Assembly (NCBI RefSeq): GCF_003416895.1
Contig: NZ_QVIO01000001.1
Coordinates: forward strand, 2,072,120-2,136,119
Direction: 5' to 3'
DNA length: 64,000 nucleotides
Source: Duganella sp. BJB476
Lineage (GTDB): Bacteria; Pseudomonadota; Gammaproteobacteria; Burkholderiales; Burkholderiaceae_D
This document shows, piece after piece, positions 27,766 to 37,462 of this stretch. The notes beneath the pieces were generated by a model. The model was given only the letters and a program-made list of their open reading frames with translations. It was not told the DNA's origin and did no database searches. Positions within the stretch are counted from its first letter, which is position 1, and the number at the start of each line of letters is the position of its first letter. Position numbers and translations under genes: made by a program.

Positions 27766-28056
27766 ATGATCAACTACATAATTCACGTGTCCTTTGCCGA
27801 TGCGGCGCCCGATACCATCCTGCGCTTCAGCATCGAATTGTCGAAATACGGCATCGCCGCCGGCGTCAAGGCCGACGACGGCCGCGCCTACCACCTGCCG
27901 CCCGGTACCTACACCTACATCGGCAAGGAAACCATCAACGACGTGCGCGACGGCGTGCACCGCCTGGCGGAAACCATCCAGACCGGCGCCTCGGTGCTGG
28001 TGACCGAAGTGACGACGCTGTCCTGGAGCGGCCTGAAGGAAGTACCGGTCGCCTGA
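27766..28056 (+). CDS. uncharacterised 96-aa protein
   Basis: ATG 27766 opens a 96-aa acidic soluble protein (starts MINYIIHVSF, ends TTLSWSGLKEVPVA) with no leader and no cysteine. I do not recognise a family. It follows the bidirectional terminator and converges on the kinase gene with a 7-bp gap. Codon usage matches the neighbours, so it is probably real. Confidence 0.65.
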   Translation: MINYIIHVSFADAAPDTILRFSIELSKYGIAAGVKADDGRAYHLPPGTYTYIGKETINDVRDGVHRLAETIQTGASVLVTEVTTLSWSGLKEVPVA

Positions 28057-28063
28057 GTCCCGG

Positions 28064-29359
28064 CTATGGCGTGACGGCGGGCACGGTCAGGGTGAAGGTG
28101 ACGCCCTTGCCGCACTCGCTATCGAGCTTGATGTCGCCCTTGAGCACGCCATGGGCCAGGTTGTGGACGATGAACATACCGAGTCCGGAACCGCCCTGCC
28201 CCAGCTTGGTGGTATAGAAAGGCTCGAACACCTTGCGGTGCAACTCGGGCGCGATGCCGGCGCCGTCATCCTGATAAATGATCTCGACCTGTTCCTGCAT
28301 CTGCCGGGCGTCGATCATGATGCCGCCGCCGCCCGCGCCGAAACCGTGACGGATCGAGTTCATGATCAGATTGCTGAAAATCTGTTCCAGATCGCCGGGA
28401 TAGGCGTCCATCTCGATGCCGGCCGGTATCCGCAGATCCACGCGGGCCTAGGCATGCCGCAACGCCGTGCCCAGCGTGTGCAGGATATCGCCCACCGTGT
28501 CGCGCAAGTCGAACACGCGGCGGCGCTGGCTGGTCTGGTCCACCGCCACCTTCTTGAAACTATCGATCAACTCCCCGGCCCGCTGCCCGCTGCGCACCAG
28601 GATGACGCTGGCGTTCAGGCACTCGTCCACCGAGGTGAACAGCAGGCTCCTGGTCAGCGTGCCCCCCGCCGCCGACTTCGACAAGTCGCTCAGGCGCTCG
28701 CCCAGCGCCGACGCCATCATGACGATATTGCCGATCGGCGTGTTGAGCTCATGCGCCACGCCCGCCACGATGCCGCCCAGCGAAGCCAGCTTTTCCGATT
28801 CGACGATCTGGTCCATCGCGCGCCTCAGCTCCTGGGTCCGTTGTTCGACCCGCCCCTCGAGGTCCTCGTTGAGCTGGCGCAGGCGCAATTCGCTCTCCTT
28901 CAGCTCGGCCGTGCGTGCGCGCACCATGCCTTCCAGGTTGACCTTGCGGTATTCGATCTCCATGCGTTGGGCGTACAGCTCGCAGAACACCCTGACCTTG
29001 CTGCGCAACACCAGCGGTTCAATCGGCTTGATCAGGTAATCGACCGCGCCCGATTCGTAGCCCTTGAACAAATGATGCTTCTCGTTCATGCCGGCCGTGA
29101 CGAAAATGATCGGCAAGTGGCAGGTCTTGGGATTGGTGCGCAGCAGCGTCGCCGTTTCCAGGCCATTCATGTCGGGCATCTGGACATCGAGCAGGATCAG
29201 GGCGAAATCGCACTTCAGGCTTTGGCGCAGGGCTTCGTTGCCGGAGTTGGCGGCCACCAGTTCCAGGTCGAGCCCCATGTCCGACAACAGGGCGGCGAGC
29301 GCCGTCAGGTTCTCGGGACGGTCGTCGACCATCAGCACCGGGATCTTGTTAGCGTCCAC
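28064..29359 (-). pseudogene. response regulator-histidine kinase interrupted by an in-frame TAG
   Basis: Read through, this encodes a receiver domain (MVDDRPENL, LILLDVQMPD), a coiled linker, a HisKA/DHp domain (LASLGGIVAGVAHELNTPIG) and a HATPase_c domain (NLIMNSIRHG, DDGAGI, GSGLGM). A TAG at 28450-28448 separates DHp from HATPase in the same frame. Downstream residues continue at once (ARVDLRIPAGIEMD), so this is a single nonsense change rather than a frameshift. GTG 28441 could restart the ATPase part. The start is GTG 29359 with AAGGA upstream; ATG 29380 is possible. It is the last gene of the CheR-CheB operon. Sequencing error, pseudogene or split kinase are all possible. Confidence 0.75.
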
Positions 29360-29957
29360 TGTGTTTTCCTTTTCGCGCATGAGCGCCAGCCAAGGACTGC
29401 AACAACGCCCCCAGGCCGGCCAGGGGCACCACATAGTCCGCCTTGACGGCGGCCAGCGCCGCCAGCGGCATGCTCGGGCTGGCGGCGTCGGCCGGGTCCT
29501 GGACCACGGCCAGCCCGCCCTTTTGCTTGATCGCCCGTAAGCCCTGGCTGCCGTCGGCGTTTGCGCCAGTCAATATTACCCCGATCAGGGCCGGGCCGAA
29601 AGCGCGGGCCGCCGACTCGAACAACACATCGATCGACGGCCGCGCGTAGCTGACGGCCGGGTCCGTGCTCAGCGCCAGCGTGCCGTCGCGCTCCACCATC
29701 AGGTGGTAATTGGCCGGCGCCAGGTACACCGTGCCGGCCTCGATGCGCTCGCGCTCCTCGGCCTCCTTGACGCGCAGCGCGCAGCCCTGGCCCAGCACCG
29801 TCGCCAGCGAACCGTCCGAGTCGGCCGAAATGTGCTGCACGATCAGCAAGGGCCAGGGCAAATCGGCCGGCAGTGTTCCCAGCAGCAGCTTGAGCGCGCT
29901 GACGCCGCCGGCCGACACGCCCAGCACGATGGCCCGGTATGGCGTGCGCCTAGGCAT
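29349..29957 (-). CDS. CheB-type methylesterase domain protein (no receiver)
   Basis: A 202-aa protein consisting of the CheB methylesterase domain alone. It has the catalytic Ser in GVSAGGVSAL, the His in VQHIS and the Asp in LTGANADGSQGL. Classical CheB has an N-terminal receiver that restrains activity; its absence implies other control. It removes methyl groups or deamidates receptor or kinase glutamates. It overlaps CheR by 8 bp and the broken kinase by about 11 bp, so it belongs to a non-canonical chemosensory operon. Confidence 0.92.
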   Translation of the reverse strand: MPRRTPYRAIVLGVSAGGVSALKLLLGTLPADLPWPLLIVQHISADSDGSLATVLGQGCALRVKEAEERERIEAGTVYLAPANYHLMVERDGTLALSTDPAVSYARPSIDVLFESAARAFGPALIGVILTGANADGSQGLRAIKQKGGLAVVQDPADAASPSMPLAALAAVKADYVVPLAGLGALLQSLAGAHARKGKHSGR

Positions 29958-30777
29958 AGGGCTTCCGGTAGATGCTCAGGTGGGCGGCGAAGCGCTCGTA
30001 TTGCTGGCCCTGCGGACGGCCGTCGAGCCGCTCCTTCATGCCCAGGCACAGGAAACCGCCCGGCTGCAGGCAATGCTCGAACAGGCGCAGGCAGCGGTCC
30101 TTGAGCTCGCCCTTGAAATAAATCATGACGTTGCGGCACAACACCAGGTTCATTTCGCCGACGTCGCTGTCGGTGACCAGGTTGTGCTGGGCGAACACCA
30201 GATGGTCGCGCAGGCTGGACGCCAGGATGGCATTGTCGTAACAAGCCGTGTAGTAGTCCGCGAACGATGCGGTGCCACCGCTCTGCTGGTAGTTGCGAGT
30301 GAACGCTTGCATGGCCTTGAGCGGGTAGATGCCGTCGCGCGCGCGCTTGAGCACGGCCTCGTTGAGGTCGGTCGCGTAAATGCGGTAGCGCCCGGCCAGG
30401 CCGGATTCCTGCAGCAGGATCGCCATCGAATAGGCTTCCTCGCCGCTGGCGCAGCCGGCGTGCCAGATCTTGACGAAGGGATAGGTCTGCAGAAAGGGGA
30501 TCACCTTTTGCCGCAGCGCCAGGAAGAACGCCGGGTCGCGGAACATTTCCGTCACATTCACGGTGATCCCTTGCAGCAGCGTCTCGAAGCAGGCGGGATC
30601 GCGCAGCAGCTGGGCCTGGGCCTGGGAAAACGTGGCGTGGCCGGAACCGGCCAGCCACAGCCGCAGCCGGCGCTTGAGCGAGGCCTCCGAGTAGCCGCCG
30701 AAGTCGTGGCCATACACCTGGCGCACGCCCTGCAGCAGCAGTCCGATTTCCACATCCTCGATGGCGTCCGGGTCCAT
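29950..30777 (-). CDS. CheR-type protein-glutamate methyltransferase
   Basis: A 275-aa protein. The N-terminal helical domain (GLLLQGVRQVYGHDFGGYSE) is followed by a SAM-binding domain with NVTEMFRDP, HAGCASGEEAYSMA and IYATDLN, all CheR hallmarks. It methylates receptor-type glutamates. It lies 10 bp after the hybrid kinase and overlaps cheB, so kinase, methylase and esterase are co-expressed. No MCP or CheW lies in this operon, so a soluble or kinase target is inferred. Confidence 0.94.
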   Translation of the reverse strand: MDPDAIEDVEIGLLLQGVRQVYGHDFGGYSEASLKRRLRLWLAGSGHATFSQAQAQLLRDPACFETLLQGITVNVTEMFRDPAFFLALRQKVIPFLQTYPFVKIWHAGCASGEEAYSMAILLQESGLAGRYRIYATDLNEAVLKRARDGIYPLKAMQAFTRNYQQSGGTASFADYYTACYDNAILASSLRDHLVFAQHNLVTDSDVGEMNLVLCRNVMIYFKGELKDRCLRLFEHCLQPGGFLCLGMKERLDGRPQGQQYERFAAHLSIYRKPYA

Positions 30778-30787
30778 GGCTGGGCTC

Positions 30788-33700
30788 CTAGCGGCTGGTC
30801 CAGACCCGCAGCAGCGACATCAGCTTGTCGGTGTCGATCGGCTTGGCCAGGTAATCGCTGGCGCCGGCCTCCAGGCATTTCTGCTCGTCGCCCAGCATCA
30901 CCTTGGCGGTCATCGCGATGATGGGCAAGGCGCTGAAACGGCGGTCGGCGCGGATCCGGCGCATCGCCTGGTAGCCATCCATCTCCGGCATCATGATATC
31001 CATCAGCACCACGCTGATGGCGGGATGCTCATCGAGCCGCCGCAGCGCCTCGATGCCGTTTTCGGCCTCCAGCACCAGCATGCCCTTCTCGGCCAGCAGG
31101 CTGGTGAGCGAGAAGATGTTGCGCATATCGTCGTCGACGATCAGCACGGTCTTACCGTCCAGCATGGCCTCCTTGTCGATCGCGGCCCGTATCATGCGTT
31201 GCCGTGACGGTTCCATCTTGCTTTCGACCATGTGCAGGAACAGCGTCACCTCGTTCAGCAGGCGCTCCGGACTCTTGGCGCCCTTGATGATGATGCGCTC
31301 GGCGTAGCGCTGCAACTGGCGTTCCTGCTCGCGCGTCAGGTCGCGGCCGGAATGGATGATGACGGGGATCCGGCGCGCCTGCTCCATGCCCTGGATATGC
31401 TCGAGCAGCTCGAAGCCGGACATGTCGGCCAGTCCCAGGTCGAGCACCATGCAATCGTAGCGGCCGGCCGCCAGCAGCGCCATCGCCTCGCGGCCGCTGG
31501 CGGCCACGGTCAGCACCACCTCGCGCTCGCCCAGCAGCGCCTTCAGGCCGGCCGCCTCGGCCGGGTTGTCCTCGACGATCAGCAACTGCTTGAGCGAATG
31601 GTCGAGCGCGCTTTCGACCGCGCCCAGCACCTCGTCCATCTGGGCGGCGCTGGCCGGCTTGGTGACCAGGCCGATCGCCCCCATCTCCATGGCGCGCTGG
31701 CGCTCCTCCAGGCAGGTGATGAAATGGACCGGAATGTGGCGCGTTTCCGCGCTGTCCTTCAGGCTGCGCATCACGCCCCAGCCGTCTATGCTCGGCAGCA
31801 TCACGTCCAGCAGGATGGCGCTGGGCAGGTAGTGCCGGGCCAGCGCGATGCCGCCGGCGCCATCGACCGCGACCAGGGCCGCGTAGCCGCGCTGGCGCAC
31901 GAAGTCCATCAGGATGCCGGCGAAGTTGCGGTCATCCTCGACGATCAGGATGCAGCGCGCCTCCGGCTCCAGCGTGGCGCGGTCGTCGGCCAGCGCCTGG
32001 GGCGGCAGCGGCGCGGCGGCGGCCGGCGCGGACAGCGGTGACACGGACGGCGACGGCGCGGACGACGGCGGCGGCACGGCGGCGGGCACGCTCACGGCGG
32101 CTTCGGCGGACGCGGCGGCGGGCGCCTCCAGCGGCAGGCACAAGGTGAAGGTACTACCCTGCCCTTCGACACTGTGCAGGCTCAGGCTGCCACCCATCTT
32201 GCTCGCCAGCTGCAGCGAAATCGACAGGCCCAGCCCGGTGCCGCCGTACTGGCGGCTGATGCCGCCGTCGGCCTGCTTGAACGCTTCGAAGATCAATTCC
32301 TGTTTGCTGGCCGGCACCCCGATGCCGGTGTCGACCACGGCCCAGCACAGCGCCTGCTGTCCCAGCGGGTTGGCGGCCGCGTCGGCCAGCGACACCCGCA
32401 AGTCCACCGCGCCGCTGGTGGTGAACTTGATGGCGTTGGCGATCAGGTTCTTCAGGATCTGTCCGGTGCGCTGCACATCGAGCGGCACCTGCGGCGGCAC
32501 GTCCGGCGCGACGTCGGCGTGGAAGCGCAGCCCCTTCTGCTCGGCCTGCAAATGGAACAGCTCCTGCATCTCCGCGCACAGCTGGGCCGGCTGCACCAGC
32601 TCGTAGCTGAATTCCACCTGGCCCGCCTCGACCTTGGACAGGTCGAGGATATCGTTGATCAGGTTGAGCAAGTCCTGGCCGGCGCCATTGATGGTGCTGG
32701 CGTACTCGACCTGCTTCGGGCTGAGCGTCTGGCTCTTGTTTTCCTTGAGCAGGCCCGACAGGATCAGCATGCTGTTCAGCGGCGTGCGCAGCTCATGCGA
32801 CATATTGGCCATGAACTCGCTCTTGTAGGCGCTGACCTTTTGCAGCTCCTCGGCCTTGCGCCACATATCGCGGCTGGCCTGCTCCAGCTCGGCATGCTTG
32901 AGGCGCAGCTGTTCGCGCTGGGCTTCCAGCAAGTCGGCGCGTTCGGCCAGCTCCTCATTGGTTTGCTGCAGCTCCTCCTGCTGGACCCGCAACTCCTCGG
33001 CCTGCTGCTCGGTCTCGACCAGCAAGCCCTTGGTGCGCTGGCGCGACTGATTAACCTCGAAACCGACCGCCAGGGCCTCGCGCACCGATTCCAGCAAGTC
33101 CAGCTCGGCCGTTCGGAAGGCGCGGAAAGCCGCCAACTCGATGGCGCCCACCAGATTGTCGCCGTGCAGCAGCGGCACCAGCATCAGGTGGCCGGGGTCG
33201 GCTTGGCCCAGCGCCGAGCCCACCGGCAGATATCCGGCCGGAACATTGTCCACCAACAGAATGCGGCGTTCCCGCAGCGCCTGGCCGAGCAAGCCGTCAC
33301 CGCTGGCGATGCGCGCGCCCATGTCGACGCCGCCCGGCAGCGCGTAGCCCGCCGCCAGATAGAACTGCTGGCTCTGCTCGTCATGCAGGAAGAAGGCGCC
33401 GACGCCGGCGCCGGTGCGCGTGGCCAGGTAGCACAAGACCTGTTCGGCCAGCAAAGCGGTCTCCTGCTCACCCCGCATCAGCGCATTGAGCTCGTTCTGT
33501 CCGCTCTTCAGCCAGTCGCGCGCCTGCTCCGCATCGCGGCTGGCGCGCAGCGAAAGGCTCATCTTGCGCATCGCGTGATCCAGCGCCAGCTGGGCTTCCC
33601 CTATGCTGAACACGGACTTGAGCAACTGTCCCACCTCGTCATTGGAAATGGCGCGAGGATCGATGTCGGGCAGCCGGGCCAGCGCGATCTCCTGCTCCAG

Positions 33701-34489
33701 GTTGCCGCCGGCGATGGCCTCGACCGCCTCGACCTTTTCGGCGCTGCCGGCGTTCAGCGCGCTGGCCGCATCCAGCGCCGCCGCCAGCGGCAGCGCGATG
33801 CTGCGCTGATAAAACAGCCGGATGAACAGCGCCAGCAACAGCAACATCACCGCCAGCCCGGCCAGCACCTGATAGACGATGGACTGGCCGCTGGCCAGTT
33901 GCCGGCTCGAATCGACTTCCAGCACGCCGCGCACATCGCCCAGCTTCCAGTTGGTGCGCGGGCTGCCGGGCAAGCTGTTGTGGCAATTGACGCAGGTCTG
34001 GGCCACCATCCGGTCCGCCATCGCCACCCGCACCACGGTCTTGCCGCCGACGGTCTCGACCCGGGTGTAGGTCTTTTCGGGATTGCCCTGCAAAAAGGTC
34101 CAGGCATCGTCGCCGAACTGGTCGATGACACGGTCGCGCCGGTTGGGGAAGGGATACGGGCTGTACAGGCGCAGTGCGGTGCCCGACTCCTTGAGCAGCG
34201 CGCTCATGTCCAGAATCATGGTGGCCGGCAGGGGCACGGTGTCGGGGCGCCCCAGATGGTCGAACGAGACCCGCAGCTGGCTGTTCGCCATCACCTTGGA
34301 GACCACGTTGTCGGTGTAATACTTGCGCAGCAACTGGAACTGCCGCACCGTCTCCTGGCCGGCCACGATGGCTTCCTGTTCCGCGTTGCGCTGGATGACC
34401 AGCGGCAGCAGGATCGCCGCGACCAGTGCGCTGAGCATCAACAGCGCGCCGATGGGCACGAACAGTTTCCAAAACATGGAGCGCGACAT
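30788..34489 (-). CDS. hybrid histidine kinase with heme-type (CxxCH) periplasmic sensor and three receivers
   Basis: A 1233-aa protein. TM1 spans about 6-32 and a periplasmic DUF3365/Tll0287-type sensor follows. It holds C166-V-N-C-H170, a c-type heme attachment motif. TM2 spans about 195-220, then a GAF domain lies near 350-490, a coiled coil, and HisKA with [11 protein letters not shown] near 561. HATPase_c and an Ala/Pro/Ser-rich linker follow, then three receiver domains from about 850 to the end ([30 protein letters not shown]). The start at MSRSMFWKL (34489) is chosen because it puts the TM at the N-terminus. Redox or gas sensing is inferred. CheR and CheB follow within 10 bp. Confidence 0.92.
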   Translation of the reverse strand: MSRSMFWKLFVPIGALLMLSALVAAILLPLVIQRNAEQEAIVAGQETVRQFQLLRKYYTDNVVSKVMANSQLRVSFDHLGRPDTVPLPATMILDMSALLKESGTALRLYSPYPFPNRRDRVIDQFGDDAWTFLQGNPEKTYTRVETVGGKTVVRVAMADRMVAQTCVNCHNSLPGSPRTNWKLGDVRGVLEVDSSRQLASGQSIVYQVLAGLAVMLLLLALFIRLFYQRSIALPLAAALDAASALNAGSAEKVEAVEAIAGGNLEQEIALARLPDIDPRAISNDEVGQLLKSVFSIGEAQLALDHAMRKMSLSLRASRDAEQARDWLKSGQNELNALMRGEQETALLAEQVLCYLATRTGAGVGAFFLHDEQSQQFYLAAGYALPGGVDMGARIASGDGLLGQALRERRILLVDNVPAGYLPVGSALGQADPGHLMLVPLLHGDNLVGAIELAAFRAFRTAELDLLESVREALAVGFEVNQSRQRTKGLLVETEQQAEELRVQQEELQQTNEELAERADLLEAQREQLRLKHAELEQASRDMWRKAEELQKVSAYKSEFMANMSHELRTPLNSMLILSGLLKENKSQTLSPKQVEYASTINGAGQDLLNLINDILDLSKVEAGQVEFSYELVQPAQLCAEMQELFHLQAEQKGLRFHADVAPDVPPQVPLDVQRTGQILKNLIANAIKFTTSGAVDLRVSLADAAANPLGQQALCWAVVDTGIGVPASKQELIFEAFKQADGGISRQYGGTGLGLSISLQLASKMGGSLSLHSVEGQGSTFTLCLPLEAPAAASAEAAVSVPAAVPPPSSAPSPSVSPLSAPAAAAPLPPQALADDRATLEPEARCILIVEDDRNFAGILMDFVRQRGYAALVAVDGAGGIALARHYLPSAILLDVMLPSIDGWGVMRSLKDSAETRHIPVHFITCLEERQRAMEMGAIGLVTKPASAAQMDEVLGAVESALDHSLKQLLIVEDNPAEAAGLKALLGEREVVLTVAASGREAMALLAAGRYDCMVLDLGLADMSGFELLEHIQGMEQARRIPVIIHSGRDLTREQERQLQRYAERIIIKGAKSPERLLNEVTLFLHMVESKMEPSRQRMIRAAIDKEAMLDGKTVLIVDDDMRNIFSLTSLLAEKGMLVLEAENGIEALRRLDEHPAISVVLMDIMMPEMDGYQAMRRIRADRRFSALPIIAMTAKVMLGDEQKCLEAGASDYLAKPIDTDKLMSLLRVWTSR

Positions 34490-34497
34490 CAAGGATC

Positions 34498-34614
34498 TCA
34501 CGTCGCTATCCTCCCGCCCGGCAGCAGACAAGGCAGCGCCACCATGGCCGCCGCCCATAGCGCCAGCAGGAAGAATTTTTGCCTCAGCAAGAGCCGATTC
34601 AGCAAGCCACTCAT
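34498..34614 (-). CDS. 38-aa small membrane ORF leading the hybrid-kinase operon
   Basis: The ATG at 34614 is preceded by GGGGCGGGGG. The product begins [20 protein letters not shown] and is a single amphipathic-to-hydrophobic helix ending PGGRIAT. The stop lies 8 bp before the kinase ATG, so translation is probably coupled. Its wording resembles the N-terminal anchor of NIT/MCP-type sensors (LLNRxxLRQKF). It is either a small membrane partner or the leftover head of a lost receptor. Too short for family assignment. Confidence 0.45.
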   Translation of the reverse strand: MSGLLNRLLLRQKFFLLALWAAAMVALPCLLPGGRIAT

Positions 34615-34645
34615 GTCCCCGCCCCGTCACGGTTATGTCCGATTA

Positions 34646-34675
34646 ATTATAGGGGTATTGACATAGGCCAACGAA
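34646..34675 (-). promoter_or_regulatory. putative sigma-70 promoter of the hybrid-kinase operon
   Basis: On the minus strand a perfect -10 TATAAT (34651-34646) lies 18 bp downstream of a weak -35 TTCGTT (34675-34670), about 31 bp upstream of the 38-aa ORF. Confidence 0.45.
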
Positions 34676-34705
34676 TAAATTTACGGCAAGTGTGACGGGA
34701 CGTTG

Positions 34706-35689
34706 CTAATTCCTGCCGGCCGCCTCGACGTAGACCTCGTCGTCGCAGCCGATCTCGCGCGGGGCTGCTGCGGCGGCGTTGCCGACCAGTTGCGACAGCT
34801 CGCCGCCGGTGCTGAAGTCCAGCGGCAGCGCCACCCGGATCTCCTGCAGGTATTTGTGCTGGGTGCACACCAGCGTGATGCTGGCCGCCACCTGGGCGCC
34901 GTAGCGCGCCTTGACGCGGTCGAAGAACTCGCCGACGCGGAAGCTCTTGCCCGCATTGTCCAGGACGATCTTGCCCACCTCCGAATCATTCACCACCTTC
35001 ACCGCCGACACCGCCTTGATGAAATACTCGTCCGGCGGCAGCGCCTGGCACTTGCCGTGCTTGTTCCATTCATAGGCGCCGAAGGTGCGCTCGAAGTAGA
35101 AATTGGGCATCCACGGCGCGACTTTATCGATGGTTTCCTTGGTCAGCGCGAACGGCGCGCCGTCGCAGCTGCCGTAGCGGGTGCCGCATTCCTTCTTGTT
35201 CGGCCACAGGCCGTGCAGGCTCAGGGTTTTCGCTTGCAACGCGCCGCTGTTCATGGCGTCGCACTCGGGCTTCTTGCCGTTGTAGGGCACATGTTCGCAG
35301 AAACCGGGCTGCCAGGTGATCGCCAGCACATAGCTGTCCTGCTTGTTGGCGATGCTGCACGACTCGCCGCCGCCCTGCTCGCCGGACGGCGACTTGACCG
35401 CCTGCTCGGCCAGCGCCGGCGTGCCGCAGCTGCGCTGCACCCAGCGCAGCGACGGCTCGGCGCCGGGCACTTCCACCCGCAGCCAGTCGTATTCGACCTT
35501 GTTAATCTCGCGCACTGTGTAGGCGCTGCCGGCGGCCACCTTGACCTCGCCCGGGTTGGTGCGCTTGGCGAAGGAGGCAAACGCCTCGCAGGACTGGGTC
35601 GCGGTGAATTTGCCGCTGGCCGATTCGCTGGCGCCGGCGTCGAGCGCGGCTACTGCCAGCAGCAACAACGCTGCGAGGTGACGATGCAT
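34706..35689 (-). CDS. secreted ribonuclease T2 with N-terminal extra domain
   Basis: A 327-aa exported RNase. The signal peptide runs to about residue 20. The first about 100 mature residues form an extra module not part of the T2 fold. The catalytic sites are CAS I L-H159-G-L-W-P and CAS II E207-W-N-K-H211-G-K-C, with cysteines for the usual disulfides. It degrades RNA in the periplasm or outside, typically for nutrient scavenging. It is the last gene of a row with a LuxR-type regulator 36 bp upstream. Confidence 0.93.
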   Translation of the reverse strand: MHRHLAALLLLAVAALDAGASESASGKFTATQSCEAFASFAKRTNPGEVKVAAGSAYTVREINKVEYDWLRVEVPGAEPSLRWVQRSCGTPALAEQAVKSPSGEQGGGESCSIANKQDSYVLAITWQPGFCEHVPYNGKKPECDAMNSGALQAKTLSLHGLWPNKKECGTRYGSCDGAPFALTKETIDKVAPWMPNFYFERTFGAYEWNKHGKCQALPPDEYFIKAVSAVKVVNDSEVGKIVLDNAGKSFRVGEFFDRVKARYGAQVAASITLVCTQHKYLQEIRVALPLDFSTGGELSQLVGNAAAAAPREIGCDDEVYVEAAGRN

Positions 35690-35725
35690 GGGAACTCCGA
35701 AGGTGGGGAAAGTCGCGCTATTCTA

Positions 35726-36337
35726 TTACAGCCAGCCGGCGTCGCGGGCCAGGCGGAACGCTTCGACCCGGTTGCCGGCGTCGAGCTTGCTGATCGCCTC
35801 CGACAGGTAGTTGCGCACCGTGCCTTCCGACAGATGGATCTGGCGCGCGATGTCGCCGCTGCTGCGGCCCTCGCCCGCCAGCCGCAGCACCTGCCGTTCG
35901 CGCTCGTTGAGCGGGTCTTCCTTGCCGCTCCAGCTCTCCAGCGCCAGCTCCGGCGCGATGGCGCGGCCGCCCGCATGCACGGTGCGGATCGCCGCCGCCA
36001 GCGTCTCGGCCGGCGCATCCTTGAGCAGGTAGCCGCGCACGCCGGCGCCCAGCGCGCGGCGCAGATAGCCGCTGCGCGCGAAGGTGGTGACGATCATCAC
36101 CCGCGTCGGCAGGCTGTGGCCGGCCAGCGCGGCGGCCAGTTCCAGCCCGGTCATCAATGGCATCTCGATATCGGTCAGCACGATGTCCGGCCGCAGCGCC
36201 AGGCACAGCGCCAGCGCCTCCTGCCCGTTGGCGGCCTTGCCCACCACATCCAGGTCGCCCTCCAACTTCAACAGCGCCGCCAGCGCGCCCAGCACCAGCG
36301 CCTGGTCTTCGGCGATCACCACTTTTATCATCGTCAT
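35726..36337 (-). CDS. NarL/DesR-type response regulator
   Basis: A 203-aa regulator. The receiver domain has acidic residues in IAEDQ, phosphorylatable Asp in DIVLTDIEMP, the conserved T in IVTTF and the K in LLKDA. A LuxR-type HTH follows (LNERERQVLRLAGEG, SEGTVRNYLSEAISKL). The ATG at 36337 overlaps the kinase stop (ATGA), so it is the cognate partner. DesR of Bacillus has the same receiver style, but no desaturase gene is nearby. Targets unknown. Confidence 0.93.
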   Translation of the reverse strand: MTMIKVVIAEDQALVLGALAALLKLEGDLDVVGKAANGQEALALCLALRPDIVLTDIEMPLMTGLELAAALAGHSLPTRVMIVTTFARSGYLRRALGAGVRGYLLKDAPAETLAAAIRTVHAGGRAIAPELALESWSGKEDPLNERERQVLRLAGEGRSSGDIARQIHLSEGTVRNYLSEAISKLDAGNRVEAFRLARDAGWL

Positions 36338-37452
36338 GCGGCCGCTCCCATCGGCAAACTCAATTCCAGCGCCAGGCCGCGATCGGCGCGCAGCGCCAGC
36401 CGTCCGCCCAGCGCCGCCACGCGCTCCTTCATGCCGCTCAGGCCCGAGCCATGCACGATCGCGCCGCCTTCCAGCGCGCGGCCGTTGTCGCGCACCCGCA
36501 GCACCACCATGCCCGATTCCAGCGCCATCCGCACCTCGCAGTGGGAGGCGCCGGCGTGGCGCAGGATGTTGGTCACCGCCTCGCGCAGCGCCAGCGACAG
36601 CACATTCTCCAGCGCGGCCGGCAACACGCACGGCTGCACCTGCTCGCTGAAGCCGACATTGGCCGCCGCCAGGCTGGCGCGCGCCGTCGCCAGTTCATGC
36701 GCGAAGCCGGTCTGGCGGATGCCCGTCACCGCCGACCGCACCTCGCTCAAGGCCTGGCGCGCGGTCTGCTCGATATCGCGGATCTCGCTGCGGCAGGCTT
36801 GCGGGTCGCGCTCCAGCAGCTTGCCCGCCAGCTCGGCCTTCAGGGTGATCATCGACAGCGTATGGCCCAGCAGGTCGTGCAGGTCGCGCGAGATGCGTTC
36901 GCGCTCGGCGATGCGGGCCATGTGCGCCACCTCCTCCTGCTTGCGCAGCAGCTGGTCGCGCGAGCGCCGCGTGTTCTCCTCCATGATGCTGGCAAATCCG
37001 ACCGGAGCGCCGATCACCAGCACCGGCACCAGGAAATTGATCTTCAAGCTGACGTAAGGCGTCATCAGGCAAGCGCACAGCAGCACCAGTGCTATGCCCA
37101 GGTAGGCGTGGCTGCGGCGCTCGAAGCGCGAGCACATGGCGCTGGCGAAGATGAAGAACGTGCTGGCGCCGGCGTTGTGCGGCGCCCACAGCACGCCCAG
37201 CAGCACCACGAACAGCAGCAGCGGCACCACCTGCAGATTGCTGCGCCAGAAGCTGGCGAAATACACGGGGAAGAACGCCAGCACCGTCAGCACCAGCCAC
37301 ACCAGCTCCGCCGGGCTGGGACCGACGTAGGCATACTTCCACACGATGAACAGCAGCGACCATGCCCACATATACGGTCCCTTGCCCATGGCCGGCGGCA
37401 CCCAGGGCCGGCCCAGCGTGTTCTTCAAACTGTGTAGTATCCCCACGTCCAT
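36334..37452 (-). CDS. DesK-type sensor histidine kinase
   Basis: A 372-aa kinase. About five or six hydrophobic segments span residues 30-155 without an extracytoplasmic sensor domain. HisKA_3 follows with phospho-acceptor H192 in SRDLHDLLGH, then HATPase_c (EAVTNILRHAGA, VRDNG, GSGLSGMKERV). DesK-like kinases sense membrane state through their TM segments. It lies 10 bp after the amidohydrolase gene and overlaps its regulator by 4 bp, so all may be one transcript. Confidence 0.92.
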   Translation of the reverse strand: MDVGILHSLKNTLGRPWVPPAMGKGPYMWAWSLLFIVWKYAYVGPSPAELVWLVLTVLAFFPVYFASFWRSNLQVVPLLLFVVLLGVLWAPHNAGASTFFIFASAMCSRFERRSHAYLGIALVLLCACLMTPYVSLKINFLVPVLVIGAPVGFASIMEENTRRSRDQLLRKQEEVAHMARIAERERISRDLHDLLGHTLSMITLKAELAGKLLERDPQACRSEIRDIEQTARQALSEVRSAVTGIRQTGFAHELATARASLAAANVGFSEQVQPCVLPAALENVLSLALREAVTNILRHAGASHCEVRMALESGMVVLRVRDNGRALEGGAIVHGSGLSGMKERVAALGGRLALRADRGLALELSLPMGAAA

Positions 37453-37462
37453 CCTTCGCTTA

